From NCBI RefSeq assembly GCF_900090305.1, contig NZ_LT607751.1, positions 992,001-1,056,000 of the forward strand: DNA of 64,000 bases, read 5' to 3'. The notes below the pieces were generated by a model, which did no database searches, was not told where the DNA came from, and worked only from the letters and a program-made list of their open reading frames with translations. Made by a program: the position numbers and the translations under genes. This DNA is from Micromonospora siamensis (GTDB lineage: Bacteria > Actinomycetota > Actinomycetes > Mycobacteriales > Micromonosporaceae). Positions 55,174 through 62,316 of this stretch are shown piece by piece. Every line of letters begins with the position of its first letter. Position 1 is the first letter of the stretch.

Positions 55174-56106
55174 TCAGGACTTCGTCCAGCGCAGGATCTC
55201 GCCCAGCACCACGTCGCGGGCCTCGACGTGGGGGAAGTGCCCCACGCCGTCCAGCAGCCGCCACTCGTAGGGGGCGGTGACGTAGCGGCCCGAGCCCTGG
55301 GCGGTGCGGGCCAGGCTCGCCACGTCGGCGGCGCCGTGCAGTTGCAGGGTCGGGGTGACCAGTGGCTTCTGCATCAGCTTGACGAACCGGTAGCCGTGCA
55401 GCCGCAGCACCGACCGGAACGCCCACCGGTAGCCCTCCAGGGCGCAGAATGCCGCCTGCGGGATGCGCATCGCCGTCCGGCAGGCCCGGGCGTACGCCTC
55501 GAAGTCGGGTCCGTCGACCCAGGCCGGCCCGCCCCAACGGCGCAGCAGCGACTCCACCTCGGCGGCGTCGTCCCGGGTCAGCACGTGTTCGTAGCGGGGC
55601 AACTGGTACTTGAGGGTGGGCGTCGAGGCGGAGAACTGCCCGCGCGGGTCGGCGAAGATGGCGGCGCGCAGCCGCAGCGGGTGCGGGGCGCCGAGCACCA
55701 CCAGCCGGCGTACCAGGTTGGGGTGGAACGACGCCACGGTCCAGGCGATCATGCCGCCGGCCCCGGTGCCGACCACCGTGGCCGAGCGTTCGCCGAGCGC
55801 CCGGATCAGGCCGGCCACGTCGGCGGCGAGGGTGTAACCGTCGTACCCCCGGGGTGGCTTGTCGCTGGCACCGTAACCGCGCAGGTCCACCGCGACCGCC
55901 CGGAAGCCCGCGTCGGCCACGGCGGGCAGCATCTCGTGCCAGGCCCACCAGTATTCCGGGAAGCCGTGCAGGAAGAGCACCATCGGCCCGGTGCCCGCCT
56001 CCACCACGTGGAACCGGCTGCCGTTGGCGCCGACGAAGCGGTGCGTCCAGGGCCCCTCGGTGAGGACGCAGGACTCGTCGACTGCTCCGCTGTGCTGCTC
56101 GGTCAT
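55174..56106 (-). CDS. Alpha/beta hydrolase, epoxide-hydrolase-like, lacking the usual nucleophile
   Basis: A 310-residue alpha/beta fold protein: oxyanion HGFPEYWWAWHEM (48-60), VDLRGYGASDKP (73-83), and a C-terminal DGVGHFPHVEA with the catalytic histidine. At the nucleophile elbow the sequence is VVGTGAGGMIAW, so the Ser or Asp normally at the centre is Gly115. Related actinobacterial proteins may share this change. It may be a pseudo-enzyme, or use another residue. ATG 56106 is the first start without an unlikely extension. Confidence 0.75.
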   Translation of the reverse strand: MTEQHSGAVDESCVLTEGPWTHRFVGANGSRFHVVEAGTGPMVLFLHGFPEYWWAWHEMLPAVADAGFRAVAVDLRGYGASDKPPRGYDGYTLAADVAGLIRALGERSATVVGTGAGGMIAWTVASFHPNLVRRLVVLGAPHPLRLRAAIFADPRGQFSASTPTLKYQLPRYEHVLTRDDAAEVESLLRRWGGPAWVDGPDFEAYARACRTAMRIPQAAFCALEGYRWAFRSVLRLHGYRFVKLMQKPLVTPTLQLHGAADVASLARTAQGSGRYVTAPYEWRLLDGVGHFPHVEARDVVLGEILRWTKS

Positions 56107-56179
56107 GGTGCCCAGCGTAGGGCCCCGGCACCTGCCGATCATCAGCCGATGTCCGACGGCCCGGACGGTAGGGGCGGGG

Positions 56180-56716
56180 TCAACCGACCCGAGTCATCTT
56201 CACGACGGCGGCTGGGATGCCGGGGCCGCAGGCGACACCCGGATCGGGGGGCCCCACGAGAACCAGCACGGTCGCGCCGGCGGGGAACGTTCCCAGCCCT
56301 GCGCCGTGCAGGGCGTACTCCCGGCCGTCGTCGGTGACCAGCCCGTAGCAGGGTCCGGTGCCGCCTCTGGTGATCCGGCCGGCAAGTTGGTTGGTCTTGT
56401 GTCGGTCGGTCGGGCCGCTGGGCCCGACGGTGGGTGGCGGCAGCGTCGGCAGGACGGTCGTGGAGAGCTCGGTGGGGCGTTGTGACGGACTCTGGCCGGG
56501 CGAAGGGGTCGCGGAAGGCTCGGCGGAGCGAGCGGACGGTGGGTTCGATCGGCCGGGAGTGGACGGCGACGCAGCCGTCGTCGTCAGCGGAGCAGGTGCG
56601 CTCGGGGTGGCCCGATCGGCTGCCTGCTGGCCTTCGTTGTCGGCACAACCGGCGACGGAGAGGGACAGCGTCAGCGCCGTGGCGGCCGACAGAGCGGTAC
56701 GTGGCATCACCCTCAT
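56180..56716 (-). CDS. Hypothetical lipoprotein
   Basis: A 178-residue lipoprotein: signal with lipobox VAGC (cysteine 24), a Pro/Ser/Thr linker of about 75 residues, then a small beta domain (ITRGGTGPCYGLVTDDGREYALHG, VLVLVGPPDPGVACGPGIPAAVVKM) with three cysteines. I recognise no family. The fold might be an OB-like barrel. It is attached to the outer face of the membrane. It sits between the alpha/beta hydrolase and the M6 proteases on the same strand. Confidence 0.72.
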   Translation of the reverse strand: MRVMPRTALSAATALTLSLSVAGCADNEGQQAADRATPSAPAPLTTTAASPSTPGRSNPPSARSAEPSATPSPGQSPSQRPTELSTTVLPTLPPPTVGPSGPTDRHKTNQLAGRITRGGTGPCYGLVTDDGREYALHGAGLGTFPAGATVLVLVGPPDPGVACGPGIPAAVVKMTRVG

Positions 56717-56798
56717 GGGACGCGGCGACGCACCGGGCGGTTCCCCAGGTGCCTGCTTCTGGCCCCGAAAGCTGCGGCTGAGGCACCCCGAACAGGGC

Positions 56799-56831
56799 CG
56801 ATGCCCGGGCAGGAGGCCTGCCCGGGCATCG
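56799..56831. terminator. Hairpin terminator after the first M6 protease gene
   Basis: A perfect 15-bp stem (56799-56813 with 56817-56831) around AGG. On the minus strand it lies 26 bases after the protease stop. Confidence 0.78.
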
Positions 56832-56857
56832 GTCGCGGTGGTGCGGTGATCAGTGGC

Positions 56858-59305
56858 TCAGGAGAAGCGGACCCTCATCGAGGTGCCGTTCTGCTTGAGG
56901 ACCTTGATCTTGGTGCCGGTGGCCGGGAGCTTGACGCCGTGGTTCGGCAGCTCGGGGTACCAGTACTGCTTGGTGTCGTCGAACAGCGGCTGCGCGGCCT
57001 GGCCACGGATGTACTGCGGCTGGCTGTTGATGTGCAGCGTGAACGAGTCCGCCTTCTTCAGGCTGAACGGCGCGTCGTAGACCTGTACGCGGGCCCGCCA
57101 CGGGTTGCCGGTCAGGTTGTAGATCGGCCGCGGGTGAGCATCGATGTAGAGGTTACGACCCTCACCCGGGTGCTCGAAGGTGTCGTTGTCCGCGTACCGG
57201 AGGTTCCAGTACGAGATCAGCAGACCCTCCTGGTACGCGTAGTGGTCCACCCAGTCGGGGCGGGTGTTCATGTAGCCGAAGTAGTACGGGCCGGTCTTCA
57301 GGTACTGGTCGTACGAGACGTACGACCGGTTGCCGGCGATGTAGTAGTTGTCGAACAGCTTGGTGTAGCTGTCGCCGACGATGCTGAAGCCCTGGAGCGC
57401 CCAGTCACCGGCACCGTTCTCGGCACCGTCGCTGAACACGGTCTGACCATCGGCGGTCACGGTGATGGCGTCACCGAAGAAACCACCCTTGGAGAGACCC
57501 TCGTCGGTGACGTAGTGGAACCGGAACTGGACCACCTTGCCGGCCGCCACGTCCATCGGGATGTTGATGTCCACCCACTTGCCCGCGCTGCTGCCGGACA
57601 GGCCCGGCGTGGGGTCGGTCCTGGACACCGGCGGGATCGGCTTGCCGTCGACCGTGCCGGGCAGCGCCGCCCAGGTGTTGCCGCCGTCGAGGGAGGCCTC
57701 GAAGAACATGTAGTCGAAGCCGCTCTCGATGTCGTAGCGGCCCTTCATGGACAGCGACGCCGTGGTCTTCCCGGTGAAGTCGAGCGTCCTGGTCATGGTG
57801 TTGTTCAGGCCGTCGGCGTTACCCGAGAAGTACTGCTTCGTGCCCTCGAAGGGGGTGCCGTAATCGAAGGTGTACTCCCGCTTGGGCAGCACCACGACCG
57901 CGGCCTGCGCCTTCTTGGAGTTGTACTCCTCCGGGCCCAGGTCCAGCGTGCGCTTCTCGCCGGCCTTGACCACCTCGTAGTCGAGCCAGCCGAGCTGGAG
58001 CTTGTTCCACGCGCCCAGGTCGCCACCGCGGTTGCCGATGCTCTGGTCGTTCTTGGCGCCGAGCCGGCTCTGCGCCATCAGGGTCCAGTGCTCGTTGTTG
58101 TTGTCGCCGCCGTTGATGTTGTTGTAGTCGTCCGGCAGGCCGAGGTCGTGACCGTACTCGTGGTAGAAGACGCTCCGGCCACCGTTTTCCGGCTGGATCG
58201 TGTAGTCGCGGATCCAGATGCCGGTGTTGCCGATCTGGGTGCCGCCGATCGGGAAGTTCGCCGGTCCGGTCCGGGCGTTGCCGTAGGCCGACCAGCGGTG
58301 GCTCCAGATGGCGTCCTCACCCTGGATCGGGTCACCGTCGGCCTGGTCGCCGCCGGAGTGGACGATCTGGAAGTGGTCGATGTAGCCGTCCGGCTCGTTG
58401 AAGTTGCCGTCGCCGTCGTAGTCGAACCGGTCCCACTGGTCGAACGACTGCATCTCGGTCTTGATCTGCGCGTCGGTGCGACCCTTGGCCTTCTGGTCGG
58501 CGACCCACTGGTTGGCGGCGTCGCGCACCAGGTCCCAGGTGTTCTGGCAGACGTTGCTGTCGCAGACCGCCGGGTCGTTGGCCGGGTTCGTGGTGTCGTC
58601 GTCGGCCACCGGGTCGTCCGACCGGCCGTAGCGGGCGGCGTTGTACTTGACCTTCACCCAGTCGGTGACCTCGCCGTCCACGGTGTACCGACCCGAGGAC
58701 TGGGCCTCGTAGTACTGCTTGAGCGACTCGTCGCCCTGCCCGGTGCCGAAGTACAGCTTGCGGAAGTGGTCGGCGCTGTAGTCGGCTTCCCAGTTGGTGG
58801 AGTTGTCCACCGCCCGATTGGGCTTCGGGATCTCGTTGTGCCGCGGTCCGTCGTACCGCGTCGGGCCGGCGATGTCCGGGTTGATGTCCTTGTCCGGGTA
58901 GGCCGGGTCGCGCTCGTCGCCGAATTCGGCGAGGATCACGAAGATCTTGTCGGTCCGCTCGCGGGCGAGCTCGACGTACTTGTCCTTCTTGGCGGCCTTG
59001 GCGGTGCGGGCGCCGGCCGCCGATGCCGACCCGGCGGCGTTCTCGCCGACCTTGACGACGGTGCTGCCGTTGATCTTCCGGGCCTTGGCCCGGCCGGACA
59101 GGACCTCGCTGAGGCCCTCCTGGCGGAGCGCCCGCCGCTGGTCCTCGAACTTGTCCGGCAGATCGTGTGGGGCCTGCCGCTCGGCGGTTGCGGGAGCGGC
59201 AGCCGGCAGCTTCGGTGCCGGTGCCGCGCTGGCGGTGGCGGAGCCGGTGACCAGCCCCGTCGCCGTCAGCGAAAGCCCGAGCAGACCCACTGCGACTTTG
59301 CGCAC
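56858..59305 (-). CDS. Secreted M6 metalloprotease, immune inhibitor A-like
   Basis: An 815-residue secreted protease. Signal peptide MRKVAVGLLGLSLTATGLVTG, a prodomain to about 115, catalytic domain with zinc site H382-E-Y-G-H386 (FYHEYGHDLGLPDD) and the upstream DYDGDGNFNEPDGYIDHF block, then beta-rich C-terminal domains (FFEASLDGGNTWAALPG). M6 enzymes degrade host or environmental proteins. GTG 59305 has GGAGG upstream. A promoter with a palindrome lies 60-110 bases before it. It is the last of three minus-strand paralogues. Confidence 0.9.
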   Translation of the reverse strand: MRKVAVGLLGLSLTATGLVTGSATASAAPAPKLPAAAPATAERQAPHDLPDKFEDQRRALRQEGLSEVLSGRAKARKINGSTVVKVGENAAGSASAAGARTAKAAKKDKYVELARERTDKIFVILAEFGDERDPAYPDKDINPDIAGPTRYDGPRHNEIPKPNRAVDNSTNWEADYSADHFRKLYFGTGQGDESLKQYYEAQSSGRYTVDGEVTDWVKVKYNAARYGRSDDPVADDDTTNPANDPAVCDSNVCQNTWDLVRDAANQWVADQKAKGRTDAQIKTEMQSFDQWDRFDYDGDGNFNEPDGYIDHFQIVHSGGDQADGDPIQGEDAIWSHRWSAYGNARTGPANFPIGGTQIGNTGIWIRDYTIQPENGGRSVFYHEYGHDLGLPDDYNNINGGDNNNEHWTLMAQSRLGAKNDQSIGNRGGDLGAWNKLQLGWLDYEVVKAGEKRTLDLGPEEYNSKKAQAAVVVLPKREYTFDYGTPFEGTKQYFSGNADGLNNTMTRTLDFTGKTTASLSMKGRYDIESGFDYMFFEASLDGGNTWAALPGTVDGKPIPPVSRTDPTPGLSGSSAGKWVDINIPMDVAAGKVVQFRFHYVTDEGLSKGGFFGDAITVTADGQTVFSDGAENGAGDWALQGFSIVGDSYTKLFDNYYIAGNRSYVSYDQYLKTGPYYFGYMNTRPDWVDHYAYQEGLLISYWNLRYADNDTFEHPGEGRNLYIDAHPRPIYNLTGNPWRARVQVYDAPFSLKKADSFTLHINSQPQYIRGQAAQPLFDDTKQYWYPELPNHGVKLPATGTKIKVLKQNGTSMRVRFS

Positions 59306-59360
59306 GTGGTACCTCCGGTGTGAGGGAGCCGGCCCAACGGGGGTAAGGGCCGGTGAGATC

Positions 59361-59414
59361 GGTCCCACTGAGGGGACCAATGGTGAACATAGACACTCCC
59401 GGGGCGGGTGTGAA
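59361..59414 (-). promoter_or_regulatory. Promoter and GGTCCC/GGGACC palindrome of the first M6 gene
   Basis: On the minus strand TTCACA (59414-59409), 17-base spacer and TATGTT (59391-59386). The predicted start falls near 59379, next to the palindrome GGTCCC-N6-GGGACC (59361-59378), which could be an operator or a 5-prime RNA hairpin. Confidence 0.55.
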
Positions 59415-59560
59415 GGTTGGTGCGTCGTTTTGTTGCAGAAATTTGTCGACGAAGCTCCGTTGCGTCACATCGATCGCCCATCAGGCCTCCGCTGAGCTGC
59501 ACGGACGTCGACGATCACCAAAGGGTGACGGATGTCGATCGATACTCGGGGTGCGCACGA

Positions 59561-59596
59561 GAAAGGGGCCGGAGGCGAATGCCTCCGGCCCCTTTC
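59561..59596. terminator. Hairpin terminator after the second M6 protease gene
   Basis: A perfect 16-bp stem (59561-59576 with 59581-59596) around GAAT, with a TTTC end on either strand. It closes the minus-strand M6 gene at 59613. Confidence 0.85.
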
Positions 59597-59612
59597 GGGT
59601 GTTGCTACCCGA

Positions 59613-61937
59613 TCAGTTGGTGACCTTGACGACCATGTCGCTGGTCGGGGTGGTGCCCTGCTCCAGGATCTCGATGGTGGTGCCGGTGCCGGCCACCTTC
59701 ACCGAGTTCCAGGCGTTGCCGTTGGTCCAGTACCTGCCGCTGCCCTTGTCGCTGAAGACCGGCTGCGGGTCCAGCGCCGGAACGGTGACCGCCACGCCGT
59801 TCTTGTGGAAGGTCTGCGCCGGCTTGGTGAACTTGCTGAACGTCGCGTCGTACCCGTTGCGCCGGTTGCTGATGGTGCCCTGACCGCCGACGTTGATCTT
59901 GTCGGGGCGGACGTCCACCGGCAGGTTCAGGCCGTAGCCCGGGTGCGCCGACGTGTTGTTGTCGCCGTACGCGTAGTTCACGTACCAGACCAGCATGCCG
60001 GGCTGGTTCGAGAAGCGCTCGACGAAGTCCGGCCGGGTGTTGCCCCAGCCGAAGTTGTAGCCACCGGTCCGCAGCGTGTCGTCGTAACCGAAGTAGGTCC
60101 GGTTCTCGGCGAGGTAGAAGCGGGGGTAGGTGTCGGTGACCGAGCCACCCATCCGGGTGAAGCCCTTGACCGCCCAGTCCGCCGACAGCGTCTCCGCGTC
60201 GTCGGTCCACGCGACCGTGCCGTTCTTGGTCAGCGAGATGTTGTCCAGGAACGCGCCGGCGTAGTGCAGGCCACCGTCGGTGGCGTAGCGGTACCGGAAC
60301 GTGATGGACTTGCCGGCGTACGCCGAGAGGTCGTACGTCGAGTCGACCCAGGCGCCGTTGCTGGAGCCGTCGATGCCGTCCTCGAGGGTGCCGTCGGTGG
60401 CCCGCGTGTCGTGCAGGTTGTTCTTCAGCGGCGTCCAGGTGGCCCCACCGTCGGTGGAGACCTCGGCGAAGAGGTAGTCGTAGTCCTCTTCGATCTCGTA
60501 GGAGAGCTTCGACGTGATCGACGCGGTGGTCGCGCCGGTCAGGTCGATGGTGCGGGTCAGCGTGTTGTTCAGGCCGTCGGCCGCCCCACCCCACCACTCG
60601 TACGACCCGCCGAACGGCGTGTTGTAGTTCGTGGTCTGGGTCTGCGCCGGCAGGTTGACCAGGACCGCCTGGGCCTTCGGCCCGTCGCTGTCGCCGGCCG
60701 GACCCAGGGTGACCTGGGTGCTGCCCTTGCCGTAGTCGACCGTGGTGTGGTTAAGCCAGCCGAGGAAGAGCTTCGACCACGGGTCCATGTAGCCCGGGGT
60801 CGAGCCGATGTCGTCCTTGCCGTGGCTGAGCCACGAACCGGAGGACATCAGCGTCCAGAAGCCGGTGCCGTTGTCGCCGCCCTGGGTGTCGTACAGGTCC
60901 GGCAGGCCGAGGTCGTGGCCGTACTCGTGGGCGAAGACGCCCAGGCCGCCGTTCTCCGGCTCGGTGGTGTAGTCACCGATCCAGAGACCGGAGTCACCGA
61001 TCTGCACGCCGCCGTCGAGGTTGCCCGACGGGCCGGTCTTGCCCACGCCGGACGCGACCTTCCAGCGGTGCGACCAGATGGCGTCCTCGCCCTGGGCGCC
61101 GCCGCCGGCCTCTTCACCCTCGCCCGCGTGCACCGCCTGGAAGTGGTCGATGTACCCGTCGGGCTCGTTGAAGTCGCCGTCGTTGTCGTGGTCGTAGCGG
61201 TCCCAGACGTCGAACTGCTTCAGGTATTCCTTGATCTCGGCCTGGGACTTGCCGGCCTTGACCTGAGCCTGGTACCACGCGGCGGCGCTGTCGCGGATGA
61301 AGGCCCAGTAGCCGTCGTTCTCCGCGATGTTGTTGCTGCCGTACCGGGCCTCGTTGTAGGGCACGGTGACCCAGTCGCTGACGTCGCCGCCAACGGTGTA
61401 CCGGCCGCCGGACTGCTTCAGGTAGAAGTCCTTGAACGACTCGCCCGCACCGTAGAACATGTCCATGTAGTGGGCCCGCGAGAAGTCGGACCGCCACAGG
61501 GTGCTGTTGTTGTCGGTGGAGCTGCCGTCCCAGTTGCGGTCCGGCTCGGGGATCTGGTTGACCACCGGGCCGGGCGTGCCGCCGGTGGCCGGGTTGGTCT
61601 TGTCGCCGAAGTTGACCAGCATGGTGAAGATCGGGTCGGTCTTCGGGGCCTGCTGGTACTCGACGAACACGTCGTCCTTGACCTCGACGACCTTGGAGCC
61701 GTTCCGGTTCTGGACCTTGGCCTTGCCGGAGAGCACGTCGGCGATGGCCTGCTTCTTGAGCTCCCGCTGGTGATCCACCTTCGGATCGGGGAGGTTGTCC
61801 CTGCCGTGCTTCGCCTTGGTGGTGCCGGAGGTCGGTTCCGCCGCGGGGGTGGCGGCGGACGCCGGCACCGTGACGGCACCGGCTGCCAGCAGCGCGGCCG
61901 TGGCCGAGGCCAGGCCTGCTGCGACTCGTCTCCTCAA
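59613..61937 (-). CDS. Secreted M6 metalloprotease, immune inhibitor A-like (TTG start)
   Basis: A 774-residue paralogue of the gene at 56858. Signal peptide RRRVAAGLASATAALLAAGAV, catalytic zinc site H337-E-Y-G-H341 (FAHEYGHDLGLPDLYD), EDAIWSHRW block, and C-terminal beta domains. The best start is TTG 61937: AAAGGAGGAGG lies just upstream and the signal peptide follows at once; the longer frame to 62042 adds 35 residues without export character. The roughly 300-base upstream region is rich in palindromes. Confidence 0.88.
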   Translation of the reverse strand: MRRRVAAGLASATAALLAAGAVTVPASAATPAAEPTSGTTKAKHGRDNLPDPKVDHQRELKKQAIADVLSGKAKVQNRNGSKVVEVKDDVFVEYQQAPKTDPIFTMLVNFGDKTNPATGGTPGPVVNQIPEPDRNWDGSSTDNNSTLWRSDFSRAHYMDMFYGAGESFKDFYLKQSGGRYTVGGDVSDWVTVPYNEARYGSNNIAENDGYWAFIRDSAAAWYQAQVKAGKSQAEIKEYLKQFDVWDRYDHDNDGDFNEPDGYIDHFQAVHAGEGEEAGGGAQGEDAIWSHRWKVASGVGKTGPSGNLDGGVQIGDSGLWIGDYTTEPENGGLGVFAHEYGHDLGLPDLYDTQGGDNGTGFWTLMSSGSWLSHGKDDIGSTPGYMDPWSKLFLGWLNHTTVDYGKGSTQVTLGPAGDSDGPKAQAVLVNLPAQTQTTNYNTPFGGSYEWWGGAADGLNNTLTRTIDLTGATTASITSKLSYEIEEDYDYLFAEVSTDGGATWTPLKNNLHDTRATDGTLEDGIDGSSNGAWVDSTYDLSAYAGKSITFRYRYATDGGLHYAGAFLDNISLTKNGTVAWTDDAETLSADWAVKGFTRMGGSVTDTYPRFYLAENRTYFGYDDTLRTGGYNFGWGNTRPDFVERFSNQPGMLVWYVNYAYGDNNTSAHPGYGLNLPVDVRPDKINVGGQGTISNRRNGYDATFSKFTKPAQTFHKNGVAVTVPALDPQPVFSDKGSGRYWTNGNAWNSVKVAGTGTTIEILEQGTTPTSDMVVKVTN

Positions 61938-61997
61938 AGGTCCTCCTCCTTTGTGGAATCTGTTACATGACGGTGACGGACTGCGCCGACGGCTGTC

Positions 61998-62174
61998 ATG
62001 TGATTCGTCATCGACGATGGCACGTGATTCGTCACTTGTCACCGGGCAACCAGATAAGTTTCTGAGTATTTTTTGCCTTCAAAAGGGGCTAATGCCGCGT
62101 CAGGGCAGCGAAAAATTCAGCTGATTGTCAGCTGGTGATCGCTCGCAGTGAGCGGATTATGAGGTCCCCATAAT
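61998..62174. promoter_or_regulatory. Palindrome-rich upstream region of the second M6 gene
   Basis: An AT-richer 300-base stretch without a gene. It has a direct repeat GTGATTCGTCA (62000-62010 and 62024-62034), the palindrome CAGCTGA-TTG-TCAGCTG (62118-62134), CGCTC/GAGCG (62140-62154) and the near-perfect ATTATGAGG-T-CCCCATAAT (62156-62174, one mismatch). These look like stacked operators for secreted-protease regulation. TTGAAG and TTATCT on the minus strand (about 62089 to 62055) are a weak promoter. Confidence 0.45.
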
Positions 62175-62240
62175 GGAGCGCCGACCGGCACGAAAATGTC
62201 ACACGATCTGGCGGGGATCGACGGAGCGGTGTCAGAAAAA

Positions 62241-62281
62241 GCGGGGCCCGCCCGGAGCAGTGTGCTCCGAACGGGCCCCGC
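62241..62281 (-). terminator. Rho-independent terminator after the third M6 gene
   Basis: A stem of 10 and 7 bp with a two-base internal loop around GTG, followed on the minus strand by TTTTT. It is the most classical terminator in the window and closes the M6 gene at 62317. Confidence 0.87.
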
Positions 62282-62316
62282 CGGGTGCCCGTCCCGGCGA
62301 ACCGGGACGTATCAGG

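Noticed and set aside
61938..62042. N-terminal extension of the second M6 protease to ATG 62042
   Set aside because: It lacks signal-peptide character and ignores the strong AAAGGAGGAGG before TTG 61937.
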